NCBI GenBank assembly: GCA_016875535.1 | Contig: VGPF01000027.1 | Location: 1-32,987 of the forward strand | DNA length: 32,987 nucleotides | Direction: 5' to 3' | Origin: Chloroflexota bacterium | Lineage (GTDB): Bacteria; Chloroflexota; Dehalococcoidia; SHYB01 | Shown: in pieces, positions 1 through 7,847 of the stretch | Layout of the letters: each line of letters opens with the position of its first letter | Numbering within the stretch: position 1 is the first letter of the stretch | The notes under the pieces: model-generated | The model's database searches: none | Told to the model about the DNA's origin: nothing | The model's input: the letters and a program-made list of their open reading frames with translations, nothing else | Position numbers and translations under genes: made by a program

Positions 1-154
1 GGGTCGCCGCCGTGACGCCCAACTCCCGGGACAGCGCGTCCAACTCTTCCCCATGCAGCAGCCGCATCACCGCTCCGCTCTTGCGCCGAGAGGAGAATCT
101 CCCTCGCTCAACGCGGCCTCGATCAAGTGCTCCCTCGCCCTTTCCATCCATCAT
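1..154 (-). CDS. IS3-like transposase OrfA, N-terminal 51 residues (partial)
   Basis: This is the beginning of a small DNA-binding transposase subunit that continues beyond the left edge. Translation starts at ATG 154, with a second ATG directly after, preceded by an AAGGAGG ribosome site at about 161-168. After a charged 20-residue lead comes FSSRRKSGAVMRLLHGEELD followed by ALSRELGVTAAT, the helix-turn-helix pattern seen in IS3-related OrfA proteins, where it binds the terminal repeats. Family knowledge predicts a second frame encoding a DDE integrase downstream, outside this window. The precise IS family cannot be fixed from 51 residues. Confidence 0.72.
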   Translation of the reverse strand, partial: MMDGKGEGALDRGRVERGRFSSRRKSGAVMRLLHGEELDALSRELGVTAAT

Positions 155-234
155 GGACACCTCCTTGAGTTTGTGGCATCATGCCCCAATTCCGTGTCCA
201 AGAAAATCCTAGGGCGGGGGAGCCTGACGTGACA
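1..234 (-). mobile_element. Insertion sequence, orfA-side end, running off the left edge
   Basis: The stretch holds the first codons of a helix-turn-helix transposase reading leftward off the window. The outer end is placed near 234 because the minus strand there begins TGTCACGTCAGGCTCCC, a TG-start sequence that would suit an IS terminal repeat. The partner repeat and any target duplication lie outside the window, so the boundary is a guess. It differs from the IS at the right edge, whose OrfA sequence is unrelated in detail. Confidence 0.5.
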
Positions 235-349
235 GGGACGGTTATCGCCGTTTCAATGCAGAACAGGAAACCGACCTACAGGAAATTACTGGCAGCGTAG
301 TTTGAGGAGTGGGCGGATTTCCCGCAGTGAGCTGGCTCTAGGCTCCTGC

Positions 350-1051
350 TTACGATTTCTGCCCAACGGGAATCTTGACCTGAGTGGTCAGGTCCATACC
401 CCGAAGGCCGAACTGCAACAAGTGGTGGCTGAGGCTCTTCTGCAGGATGTCTTGCGTCAGCTCCGAGGCGCGCTTCCCATCATGGGCACGGATGGCCATA
501 AGGATGGCCTTGTTCGGCTCGACGGTTTGAATAAGACGGTCAGCCCGGAGGAAGGTCAAGCGCCGGAAGCGCCGAGCTTGCTGCCATAGAGCTTCAAGCT
601 GGCGCTGCAGCAGTTCGTTGCCGGAAGCCTTGGCTATCGTTCTGCCTAACTCTTGGTTCAGAAGGTCGTAATCCTGGATGCGCCCTTCAGCAATCATCTT
701 GGGCGCCTCTTCAAAACGCTGGAGCAACGCCTCAAATTCCTTGCCAACGTGATCCTGCTCGGCAGCAAGCTGGGCAGAGAGACCCTCAAGGGCTTGTCTG
801 ATCTGGTACAACTCAACCACCGTCTTCACTGAAATATCGGTGACGAAAGCTCCGCGTCCTGGTGTGATCCGGACCAGGTCCTCCCGACTGAGCAGGCGCA
901 GTGCTTCGCGCACCGGTGTGCGGCTGACGCCGTACTTCTCCGCTAAATCGTCTTCAAAAAGGGGCTGTCCGGGTTGAAGCTCCCATGAAAGGATAGCCTC
1001 CCGCAGGGCGATATAGACTCGCTCAGAGGCAGTGCTGGCGCGATCCTTCAT
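350..1051 (-). CDS. GntR-family transcriptional regulator, FadR/FCD subgroup
   Basis: A 233-residue one-domain-plus-sensor regulator. The N-terminal winged helix (about residues 7-72) contains the typical stretch ending in YGVSRTPVREALRLL, the recognition helix of GntR proteins. The rest is an all-helical FCD ligand domain (about 80-215). ATG 1051 is chosen because GGAGGGAG lies just upstream on the minus strand; an ATG 14 codons earlier has no such site. FCD regulators usually bind small organic acids or acyl compounds and repress neighbouring catabolic genes. Here the upstream neighbours are the decayed MaoC/UGSC operon, so the regulator may have outlived its target or may control other CoA-metabolic genes. 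Ligand unknown. Confidence 0.9.
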   Translation of the reverse strand: MKDRASTASERVYIALREAILSWELQPGQPLFEDDLAEKYGVSRTPVREALRLLSREDLVRITPGRGAFVTDISVKTVVELYQIRQALEGLSAQLAAEQDHVGKEFEALLQRFEEAPKMIAEGRIQDYDLLNQELGRTIAKASGNELLQRQLEALWQQARRFRRLTFLRADRLIQTVEPNKAILMAIRAHDGKRASELTQDILQKSLSHHLLQFGLRGMDLTTQVKIPVGQKS

Positions 1052-1084
1052 CGGTGTCTCCCTCCAGACAAAAAGTCTGCCCGG

Positions 1085-1113
1085 AGTATGCATTAGATAT
1101 ACGAAATGTTCAA
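1085..1113 (-). promoter_or_regulatory. Putative promoter of the GntR gene with flanking inverted repeat
   Basis: On the minus strand TTGAAC (1113-1108) and CATACT (1090-1085) are separated by 17 bases, a fair match to a primary-sigma promoter. The inverted repeat TATGCA (1087-1092) and TGCATA (1117-1122) straddles it and could be an autoregulatory operator. Sequence match only. Confidence 0.38.
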
Positions 1114-1219
1114 CTGTGCATATCAGGAAGGCGCGACGGATATGGCATTATGTCAATGTAAAGGCTCCGAATCGCTGCTAGCGCAAGGGGAAAATGGCCG
1201 CGAACGGAAATGACACCGT

Positions 1220-1936
1220 TTAACTTACGGGCTTCACTTCTCGGCTGATCGAGAGGGTGCCCCCGTAGTGATAGAGGCTTCGGCCAGCATCAGCGCCGAC
1301 GACAAAGATATCGAAGTATTCGGGGCTTCGGAAGCAGGAGATCTGGGTTTCCGGCACGTCCCAGAGCCACTGAAGCTCGGGATGCGCCACAACAAAGCCT
1401 TGCTTAGGTTTGTTCAGCATCAGCTTTTGGAAGGACATCTTGGAGGCCTTGTAGAGCATCTCCTTAACGTCCTGAATAGATAGCCCGTGCTGGGCGAAGG
1501 CCTCTGCATGGTCCGGGCACATGAGGATCAGGTTCTGCGAATCGCCGTGAAAGGGCCCAGGACCGGACTTATCACCGGGGGAACTGATGAGCCAGTAGCC
1601 TGTGCTCACCTGGGCGGCGTTGCAGGTGGCGGTGGCGAAGGTCTCGATGAGGAGCTTGGGGTCGTGGTTCTGAAAGTCAAAGAGCTCACAGACACCGTAG
1701 GGAACGTTCACTGTGACGATGGACTGGTCCTTTCGATATCCCTTCAGCTCGCGATAGGCAGGCCAAGGATTCCGCTCTTCATTCTCCGCCACACATGCAC
1801 CGAACTTAATGGTAGTACCGATGGTGTCCATGTCACTGACGCCTGGGTATGAATGGCCGACGTTCATCATCATGAGGCGCAGCGTGCGGCCGATGCTGAC
1901 GTTGACTTGCGAAATCGCGCCGGGGCCTAGGGCCCC
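1220..1936 (-). pseudogene. UGSC-family protein, C-terminal relic
   Basis: This open frame of about 239 residues matches the last 40 percent of the intact UGSC-family gene at 9892-11595 nearly end to end. Shared blocks include MNVGHSYPGVSDMDTIG, VTVNVPYGVCELFDFQNHDP and FDIFVVGADAGRSLYH. Homology continues upstream of the ATG triplet at 1873 through GPGAISQVNVSIGR and then stops at a TGA at 1937-1939. The N-terminal UGSC domain with its redox motif is absent, so the copy is truncated. The preceding gene relic ends only 22 bases away, consistent with a deletion that joined the two. The C-terminus is intact and free of stops, so a short product from the ATG codons cannot be excluded, though no good ribosome site is visible. 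Confidence 0.8.
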
Positions 1937-1958
1937 TCACCGATAATTCGCGCAAGCG

Positions 1959-2393
1959 CTAGGGTAACGCTATCGTCGCCATTGCCTGTGCCGAAGTGCC
2001 GCGCGGGTTTTCCATCACCAATTCTACGTCCACAAGCCCCCCGCCCTTCTCATCGCGATAGGCCTTGGTCACTTTCCCCATCACCGTTGCCGTATCGCCC
2101 ACGCACGTCGGCTCCCGCATGGAGACACCGAGTTTTTGATTGCCCCCTCCGGGCCGCTCCAATCGGTCAGGAACCGGCCCAGCAGGGCCTGGTAGAACAT
2201 CGCATTCACAAAGATATCCTTTGCCCTGTACTCCTGGCGAACGCGCTGTCATGGTGCGCCGGAAAAAGTCACGGGTTCCTGCGACAGCAAGGATAGCCCG
2301 TTGCAGCGAGATTTCAAGGGAGAGTGTGCCCATCTCCTGGCTGGCCTGGACCACGCCCCACGTGAGCCGCTTCCGCTGTCTGTCCCTCTTCAC
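1959..2393 (-). pseudogene. MaoC-like hydratase (second hot-dog subunit), frameshifted
   Basis: The ends of this frame read as a MaoC/hot-dog protein: start QEMGTLSLEISLQRAILAVA and tail VMGKVTKAYRDEKGGGLVDV. The middle does not, but the homologous text DIFVNAMFYQALLGRFLTDW is found in another frame around 2155-2215. Two frame changes explain this: a lost C after TTTTTC near 2264, and an A run of five near 2135 where six would restore the frame. The intermediate frame also has a TGA where a Trp would be expected. A GTG start with AGGAAG upstream directly follows the first-subunit relic, as in a two-gene hydratase operon. Decay is the simplest reading; sequencing error would need several independent mistakes. 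Confidence 0.78.
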
Positions 2394-2396
2394 GGA

Positions 2397-2897
2397 TCAC
2401 TTCCTGTACCTGAAATAGACGCCGGTGTTTTTGCCCACAACCTCGAGCCGATGATTCACGAACTTCGTCACCTGCGTCACAAAGTGCCCCTCGCCGAGGC
2501 GCGTCTTTTTCTGCGCTGAGATGTCCGTGATCGTATCGCGCGCGCCGATTCGGTCTCCGGGGCGCACGGGCAGCAGGTACTCCTGCGTCGCCCCCGTGGC
2601 GATATTCCCCTCATAGCCTGCCAGCGTGACGCGCTGCAGCATATCGGGGTCGCCGTCTCGCTTGGGCCAGGTGGGCTGTTGGACCCAGGTAAGCAGCATC
2701 ATGGGGGGGAGCATTGATGCCGCCGTAGAGAGACTTCTTGGCAAACGCCTCGTGGGTGTAGAGGAGGGTCGCGTCTTCCACCATCTCGCACCAAAGGCGG
2801 ATCTGGCCTTCGTGACCTCGTCAGGGCCCCAGGTGATTTCGGATTCAGCGCCGAAAAGCGCCGCAAGCTGCGGGGGCAAACCGGCGCCTTGTGTCAC
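2397..2897 (-). pseudogene. MaoC-like hydratase (first hot-dog subunit), frameshifted
   Basis: The C-terminal part is a clear hot-dog domain with VRPGDRIGARDTITDISAQK and RLGEGHFVTQVTKF. Between about 2709 and 2807 the displayed frame turns to nonsense while a neighbouring frame gives WCEMVEDATLLYTHEAFAKK, the expected helix. A missing base near 2807 and an extra C in a run of seven at 2703-2709 account for both switches. The two changes compensate, so the ends are in one frame and a scrambled product of 166 residues could still be made. It is followed within a few bases by the second-subunit relic and preceded by the CaiB remnant. Confidence 0.76.
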
Positions 2898-2902
2898 CGA
2901 AG

Positions 2903-3379
2903 CTATCGCTTTCCGCGCCCGGCGCCGATGATCTCATCCACGATGTGCTGGTCTTCCCCAAGCAGCAGGGCCCGCCGGTAGATGCGCTACGGTGTCTCCG
3001 GCCATATGGCGGCGTTCCCCGGATACGTATAGCTCTCGCCCAGCTCCGGGTGTTCAACCTTCTTGAAAAAGTCACGAGCCAATAAGTGCTCGTCGTGGAC
3101 AAGCTCCTCCGGCGCGTTGATGCGCATCCACGTCAGGCCGATCTTCTGCTCGAATCGCTCCGGCTCGCCACGTCGGTACGGCCCGCCGATGCCGTAATAG
3201 CTTGAGACCTTTAGCCCGGAATCCTTGGCTCGTTTGATGCCCTTTTTAAGCCCGTAATCCTCTAACTTCTCTCTTTGCACACGGGTCGCCTGGAACCCAG
3301 CTCGCGCCCAGCCGTCCACGCACTGGCCGAAATCCCAGCCGGGCGTCGTCGTCACTGCCATGAAGAGCTTTGGATCCAC
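2903..3379 (-). pseudogene. Chimeric remnant: sugar-isomerase-like N-terminus joined to CaiB/BaiF CoA-transferase C-terminus
   Basis: From a GTG at 3379 with GGAAGG upstream, the first 65 or so residues resemble the start of a TIM-barrel sugar-phosphate isomerase/epimerase: LFMAVTTTPGWDFGQ, then GLKKGIKRAKDSGLKVSS. The following residues are instead the C-terminal end of a family III CoA-transferase: DEHLLARDFFKKVEHPELG and YPGNAAIWPETP. At 2987-2989 a TAG replaces the Trp usual in TPWRI; the same frame then continues RIYRRALLLGEDQHIVDEII to a TAG at 2903-2905. So the locus shows a deletion fusion plus a nonsense mutation. A CaiB protein is normally about 400 residues; only the last third remains. 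Confidence 0.66.
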
Positions 3380-3539
3380 GCTATGCCTTCCCGGCCCTTC
3401 GGCAATCGTATACAATGCGCATGCAGCCGCGCACGTTTGTAACACTAAACCTGGCGTCCTGTCCAGTAACTTGCGAATCCCCCACGCCGCAAGGTAGTCT
3501 GCCGGTCGCTGCTCTAGCCATGACCCTCGGAGAACACCT

Positions 3540-4679
3540 ATGACGACCAACCTAGGGATCGAAGCGAAAATCACTGACGAGATGCTGGCAAAGGCCAGAG
3601 TCCGCCTCGGCCAGGAAACACCTATCTCCAACCCGTGGAATACCGAGGTCACACGCGACAACATCCGCCAGTGGGTCGAAGCCATCGGCGATGTGAACCC
3701 CCTCTGGATTGACCCTGCCTACGCCGCCAAGACGCGTTACGGAACGTTGCTCGCGCCCCCAAGCTTCCTCTACACCTGCAACCAGGGCCCGATCCATCGC
3801 GGCGCTACGGCAGGCGGCTTCCGCGGCTTCCCCGGCATTCACCGCTTCTGGGCCAAGGAAGAATGGGAGTGGTTCGTCCCCATGAAGCTCAGCGACCAGA
3901 TTCGCGGCACCACCAAGGTCAAGGAATTCATCGAGCATCGCAGCACCCTTGGCGGCCGCTCCATCGAAGACGTGACGGAGCAGGCCTTCTATAACCAGCG
4001 CAACGAACTCATCGCCCTCCACCGTATGTTCTTCGTAAACGTCGAGCGTAAGACGGCAGGCGAAAAGGGCAAGCACAAAGAGCACAAGGCCTATCGCTAC
4101 ACCGAAAAAGAACTGGCCCAGATCGAAGCTGACATTGACAGGGAAGTCGTCCGCGGCGCGAAACCTCTTCACTGGAACGACGTGCAGATCGGCGAAGAGA
4201 TTCCCCACGTCGTCAAAGGCCCCTTCACCACTACTGAGGCCGTCGCCTTCGTTGCAGGCTGGGGCGGCCCCTTCATCATGGCCTCGGAGGTCACCCACAG
4301 ATATATCCGCGCTCATCCCAAGGCCAATGTCCCCGATCGCGAGACCAATGCCCCTGATTTCCCCGAGCGCGCCCACTGGGACAACAGCTTCGCTCGCGAA
4401 GTCGGCGCGCCCGGCGCATACGATTTCGGCGGCCAGCGCGTCGCCTGGGTCATGCACGCCCTCCACAACTGGGGCGGCGATGACGCCTCCATCCGCTCCA
4501 TCTCAGCCAAGCTCGTGAAGTTCAACGTCCTTGGCGATACCCAGTGGTGCAAGGCCAAGGTCACCGGCAAAACCGTTGAGAAAGGTCAGCATCTGGTCGC
4601 CCTGGAAGTCTGGTGTCAGAACCAGCGCAATGAGATCACCCTTACTGGCGAGGCGAAGGTCCAACTCCCGGAAAAGTAG
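3540..4679 (+). CDS. Double hot-dog MaoC/FAS1-like dehydratase family protein
   Basis: A 379-residue protein with two hot-dog halves (about 15-175 and 195-375), the layout of FAS1-like or MaoC-type (R)-enoyl-CoA hydratases. The first half has WVEAIGDVNPLWIDPAYA and LLAPPSFLY. The hydratase motif Asp-x-Asn-Pro-x-His is changed here: Asp51 and Asn-Pro are kept, but Trp56 stands where the catalytic His is expected. The second half lacks an obvious dyad. Hydratase activity is therefore uncertain, and a binding or related CoA-ester role is possible. Start ATG 3540 follows CGGAGA at 3528-3533. A seven-codon frame (3519-3542) ends on its start codon but looks accidental. A TACAAT box occurs at 3411. 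Downstream lie two smaller MaoC-like genes on the same strand. Confidence 0.85.
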   Translation: MTTNLGIEAKITDEMLAKARVRLGQETPISNPWNTEVTRDNIRQWVEAIGDVNPLWIDPAYAAKTRYGTLLAPPSFLYTCNQGPIHRGATAGGFRGFPGIHRFWAKEEWEWFVPMKLSDQIRGTTKVKEFIEHRSTLGGRSIEDVTEQAFYNQRNELIALHRMFFVNVERKTAGEKGKHKEHKAYRYTEKELAQIEADIDREVVRGAKPLHWNDVQIGEEIPHVVKGPFTTTEAVAFVAGWGGPFIMASEVTHRYIRAHPKANVPDRETNAPDFPERAHWDNSFAREVGAPGAYDFGGQRVAWVMHALHNWGGDDASIRSISAKLVKFNVLGDTQWCKAKVTGKTVEKGQHLVALEVWCQNQRNEITLTGEAKVQLPEK

Positions 4680-4791
4680 CCCGTCAGTGAAGCGCTAGCC
4701 CACGCCTCCTTGCATCGTGATTCACTGGCTCTTGCCATCCTTTGGTAGAGTATGGGCCTCCCCCCTTCACCTGATGGATAGAGGGCTTTTG

Positions 4792-5256
4792 ATGCCTCGC
4801 GCATATTGCAAGACGCCGAAACCGCCCAATCGCGCCATCACGCTGGATGACCTCCACGTCGGCTATGAGCGCACCTGGGAGAGGGACATCACTCAAGAGC
4901 TCGTCTTCTGGTACGCCGACCTTTCGGAAGACTATTCACCCTGGTACGGCCTCTTCGAATCCCCATTCGGCGACCCGGTGGCGCCGCCGCTGCTGATCGG
5001 CCGCATCGCCATCTGGACCACCGAGCCTCTAGGGAGGATGAAAGGCTTCGTGAACACCCGTAACATGACGGAGATCTTCGGCCCGGTCTTCGTCGGCAGC
5101 CGCATCCGGCTCCACGGGCGCATCACGGATAAATACCAGAAACGCGACCGCTGGTACATTGACCAGATCGTTGAAGCCCACGAAGTGGGAACAGACAGGT
5201 TGCTCCTTCGGGACAAAAAAACCTACATGGTCGCTCGAAGCCAAGGATCCTCATGA
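4792..5256 (+). CDS. MaoC-like hot-dog protein, first subunit of a likely pair
   Basis: A 154-residue single hot-dog protein. The key helix reads FWYADLSEDYSPWYGL: Asp47, Ser49-Pro50 and Tyr52 occupy the places of Asp, Asn-Pro and His in MaoC hydratases, so the Asp is present but His is replaced by Tyr. VAPPLLIGRIAIW follows, as in related N-terminal subunits. ATG 4792 is chosen for the GAGGG about six bases upstream; an in-frame ATG at 4774 would add six residues. Its TGA overlaps the ATG of the next gene in ATGA, suggesting coupled translation and a heterodimer, as in two-subunit hydratases. The substrate is unknown. Confidence 0.82.
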   Translation: MPRAYCKTPKPPNRAITLDDLHVGYERTWERDITQELVFWYADLSEDYSPWYGLFESPFGDPVAPPLLIGRIAIWTTEPLGRMKGFVNTRNMTEIFGPVFVGSRIRLHGRITDKYQKRDRWYIDQIVEAHEVGTDRLLLRDKKTYMVARSQGSS

Positions 5257-5666
5257 TCCAGGTCACGCCTGCAACACCGGTGGGCACTGCCCTGCCTACC
5301 TTCTCCCGGACCATAACGAGCGCCATCATGAACTCGCGGCAATGGGCCGGCACGAACCCCATCCACGTGGACACCGCCATCGCCAAGGCCCAGGGCTTTG
5401 AGCGCCCCATCGCGACGGGCCACATCCTCTCGGCCTATATGCAAGAGGCCTGCATCCGCTTCTTCGGAGAGCACTTCTTCTGCGATGCTACTATTGATGT
5501 TCGTTTCATCCATCCCTTCTTTTTGAACGATACCGTCACCATCGGCGGCGTCATCAAGTCGGCGAAGAAAGAGGCCGGAGGCGTTCGCTTCACCGCCGAC
5601 CTTTGGTGCACGAACGAGCAGAGCGAAAAGGTTGCAGTGGCTGTGGCAACCGTCCTTGTCGCTTAG
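5253..5666 (+). CDS. MaoC-like hot-dog protein, second subunit of a likely pair
   Basis: A 137-residue hot-dog protein with the core hydratase-2 signature QWAGTNPIHVDTAIAKAQGF and RPIATGHIL. His38 and Asn35-Pro36 of the catalytic motif are present, but the Asp expected at residue 33 is Gly. Its upstream partner has the Asp and lacks the His, so the residues are split between the two proteins. The start overlaps the stop of the partner (ATGA), and AAGGA lies just before it. Role inferred: (R)-specific hydration of an enoyl-CoA, or a related CoA-ester reaction, in the cytoplasm. Confidence 0.84.
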   Translation: MIQVTPATPVGTALPTFSRTITSAIMNSRQWAGTNPIHVDTAIAKAQGFERPIATGHILSAYMQEACIRFFGEHFFCDATIDVRFIHPFFLNDTVTIGGVIKSAKKEAGGVRFTADLWCTNEQSEKVAVAVATVLVA

Positions 5667-5769
5667 GCGCATCAGTCCCATTCTGCGTCGCCTGCAGTTG
5701 TCCTTTGCACTGCCTGGAGAGGGACTCTTCAGCTTTGTGAGCCATGCGGCGACGCTCGAGCCCTTCGTG

Positions 5770-5775
5770 TATAAT
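5770..5775 (+). promoter_or_regulatory. Perfect TATAAT -10 box before the hydroxyacid dehydrogenase
   Basis: TATAAT lies 24 bases before the ATG at 5799, giving a leader of roughly 16 bases. No convincing -35 hexamer is found 16-18 bases upstream, so an activator or an extended contact would be needed. Confidence 0.45.
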
Positions 5776-5798
5776 CCGCTTCCCCTGAGAGGCAAGCC

Positions 5799-6836
5799 AT
5801 GCGAACCGATCCCCTGCGCGTCGTATGCACCTGGCCGGTGAAGGACGATGAAATGAAGGTCATCGCCGGAGCAGACCCCTGCGTGCGCGTCACGCAAGCC
5901 CCGTACGTCGAGCCGGAGGCCCGTAGAGACCTCCGCCGCAAAGGGGCCCTGGATGAGATCGCCGGGCAGCCGTTTCCCCCGTCAGCCGAATTTCTCGAGC
6001 AAGTGAAGACCGCCGAAGTCGTTTACGGTCTCGACTTCCCTACAGGCTTCCCAAAGCTGGCCCCAAAGCTGAAGTGGGTGCAGATCCTGGGCGCAGGAAC
6101 CGATCATCTCCCGGGAGGCTCGGGCCTCTTTGAAAGCTCCATCATCGTCACCAAGCTCGGCGGCCCCAGCCTGCCCAACATCGCCGAGTACGTGATGAGC
6201 GCGATGCTCGACCACGTGAAGCTCTCAAAGGCCTACATCCTCAACCAACCCAAGATGCAGTGGACACGGCTCCCTACAGACACCCTTGCCGGGAAGACCG
6301 TCGGCATCGTGGGGCTTGGGCGCATCGGTGGGTTCGTCGCGAGATTCTCGAAGGCCTTCTCCATGCGCGTCTTGGCCTCTCGTCGCACGATGGGGGGCGC
6401 CCCCGAGCCTGATGTGGACGCTCTCTACCCGCCAAACCGCCTATTGGAGATGCTGCCCCAGTGCGACTTCATCGTGGTCGCAACAGCCCTAACGCCGGAG
6501 ACCCGCAACCTCATCGGCGAGCGAGAGTTGCGGGCCATGAAGAGATCGGCGCTGCTTATCAACGTCGCCCGTGGTGAAGTCGTGGATGAGCCTATGCTCA
6601 TCCGGGCGCTGAAAGAGGGCTGGATCGCGGCGGCGCACCTTGATGTCTTTCAGCAAGAGCCGTTGCCGCCCTCGAGCCCTCTCTGGGACATGCCGAACGT
6701 GACGATCACGCCCCATGCCTCTGCCGTGATGCCCGGCCTCACCGCCGGAAGGATGCAAATCTTCGCCGAACAGATCCGTCGCTACCTGGCCGGCGAACCC
6801 CTCATGTACGTTGTAGATAAGAAGAAGGGGTACTGA
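5799..6836 (+). CDS. D-isomer specific 2-hydroxyacid dehydrogenase
   Basis: A 345-residue NAD(P)-dependent enzyme that would interconvert a 2-oxoacid and a D-2-hydroxyacid. The nucleotide-binding Rossmann motif is GLGRIG (residues 172-177). The catalytic triad of the family is visible: Arg258 in NVARGEVVDE, Glu287 in DVFQQEPLP and His306 in ITPHASA. Residues 1-125 and about 310-345 form the substrate domain. The start follows GAGAGG by seven bases. It stands alone on the plus strand and converges with the SDR gene. The divergent N-terminal half gives no clear substrate; a branched or CoA-derived hydroxyacid would fit the neighbourhood. Confidence 0.93.
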   Translation: MRTDPLRVVCTWPVKDDEMKVIAGADPCVRVTQAPYVEPEARRDLRRKGALDEIAGQPFPPSAEFLEQVKTAEVVYGLDFPTGFPKLAPKLKWVQILGAGTDHLPGGSGLFESSIIVTKLGGPSLPNIAEYVMSAMLDHVKLSKAYILNQPKMQWTRLPTDTLAGKTVGIVGLGRIGGFVARFSKAFSMRVLASRRTMGGAPEPDVDALYPPNRLLEMLPQCDFIVVATALTPETRNLIGERELRAMKRSALLINVARGEVVDEPMLIRALKEGWIAAAHLDVFQQEPLPPSSPLWDMPNVTITPHASAVMPGLTAGRMQIFAEQIRRYLAGEPLMYVVDKKKGY

Positions 6837-6861
6837 CGTGCCCATATCCGTTCTCCGCCAC

Positions 6862-7764
6862 CTACGAGTAAGTCGTCGGCCCCTGGGCGATCTCCATCGT
6901 CCCCATCGCCTTCACAAGCTCTTCAAGGCTCCATTTGCCCTCTTTGAAGAGATGCTTGGTGATCGTCAACGGCTGAAAGAGGCCTACGTGGCTCCCCTGC
7001 ACTAAGAAGAACTGGCCGTTGATCTTCGCCGCCTCCTCCGTGCACAACGCTCCCACTGCTACGGCGATTTTGGCCGGGTCCTGCGGCTCCTTCCCCATCC
7101 GCTGACTCTGGGCGGCGGTCGCCCCGGTTGCCGCCCAGCGCGCCCTGCTCTCCGTGACCATGCGCGTATTCGCCGCGTCCGGGTTCACCGCATTCACCGT
7201 GATGCCGTACGGGGCCAGGTCACGACTGACCACATTCGTGAAGCCGAAGATTCCCCCCTTGCCTGCGCCGTACGGGGCCGTTCCAGTGCTCCCGATGAGC
7301 GCCGCCCGCGAGACAAGATTGACGATGCGCCCCCATCTCTGCCGCTTCATATGCTCGCAGGCGTGGCGGGTGCAGTTGAACGTCCCAAAGAGGTGCACAC
7401 CCACTACAGAAGCGAAAGTCTCCGGCTTAAGCTCATGGATCGGCGCTCCGGTGCTCGTCCCGGCGTTGTTGACCAAGATATCTATCTTGCCGAACGTCTT
7501 GACCGCCGCCTCGATGATGCGGCGTGCCCCCTCGAACTCCGCCACGCTCTCGTAGTTTGCGATGGCGCGCCCGCCCCTCGCCTTGATCTCCGCTACCACC
7601 TGGTCCGCAGGTGTGCTGTCCGAACCAACGCCCGCCGTTGAGGTTCCCAGGTCGTTGACCACCACCGCTGCTCCCATCTCCGCCAGTGTGTGCGCGATCG
7701 CTCTGCCGATCCCTCTCCCTGCTCCCGTCACAACGGCGACTCTTCCCGCCAATTGACGCTCCAT
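6862..7764 (-). CDS. SDR-family dehydrogenase, (3R)-hydroxyacyl-CoA dehydrogenase-like
   Basis: A 300-residue short-chain dehydrogenase/reductase. TGAGRGIG (13-20) binds NAD(P), NNAG is at 99-102, and the catalytic residues are Ser152 and Tyr165-x3-Lys169 (YGAGK). The early part, with VVVNDLGTSTAGVGSD and later VVAEIKARGGRAIANYESV, resembles the dehydrogenase domain of peroxisomal multifunctional enzyme 2, which oxidises (3R)-hydroxyacyl-CoA. That would pair with (R)-hydratases of the MaoC type nearby. The last 50 residues extend past the usual SDR end. ATG 7764 has AAGGAG seven bases upstream. It is divergent from the acyl-CoA dehydrogenase, with a shared control region. Confidence 0.9.
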   Translation of the reverse strand: MERQLAGRVAVVTGAGRGIGRAIAHTLAEMGAAVVVNDLGTSTAGVGSDSTPADQVVAEIKARGGRAIANYESVAEFEGARRIIEAAVKTFGKIDILVNNAGTSTGAPIHELKPETFASVVGVHLFGTFNCTRHACEHMKRQRWGRIVNLVSRAALIGSTGTAPYGAGKGGIFGFTNVVSRDLAPYGITVNAVNPDAANTRMVTESRARWAATGATAAQSQRMGKEPQDPAKIAVAVGALCTEEAAKINGQFFLVQGSHVGLFQPLTITKHLFKEGKWSLEELVKAMGTMEIAQGPTTYS

Positions 7765-7793
7765 GGCAAGCTCCTTGACCCGATGACGCGCGT

Positions 7794-7822
7794 ATCATAG
7801 GCAACAGGTTCGCCTTTCGCAA
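7794..7822 (-). promoter_or_regulatory. Putative promoter of the SDR gene
   Basis: On the minus strand TTGCGA (7822-7817) and TATGAT (7799-7794) are 17 bases apart. The spacing is ideal and the -10 matches five of six consensus bases. It lies about 30 bases before the SDR start. Confidence 0.45.
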
Positions 7823-7825
7823 AAC

Positions 7826-7837
7826 CGTATTCATACG
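7826..7837. promoter_or_regulatory. Palindrome CGTATTCATACG between divergent genes
   Basis: A perfect inverted repeat, CGTAT-N2-ATACG, sits between the two divergent promoters and overlaps the place where the -35 of the acyl-CoA dehydrogenase promoter should be. Further CGTAT copies occur at 7791 and 7846. It could be the operator of a regulator acting on both genes. Confidence 0.4.
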
Positions 7838-7847
7838 ATGTAGGGCG

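Noticed and set aside
2245-2255. Second selenocysteine TGA in the MaoC relic
   Set aside because: The TGA is where a Trp is expected, the gene has several frame changes, and no motif supports Sec.
3519-3542. Seven-codon leader frame overlapping the start of the 3540 gene
   Set aside because: It has no ribosome site and no attenuator-like features, and is probably chance.
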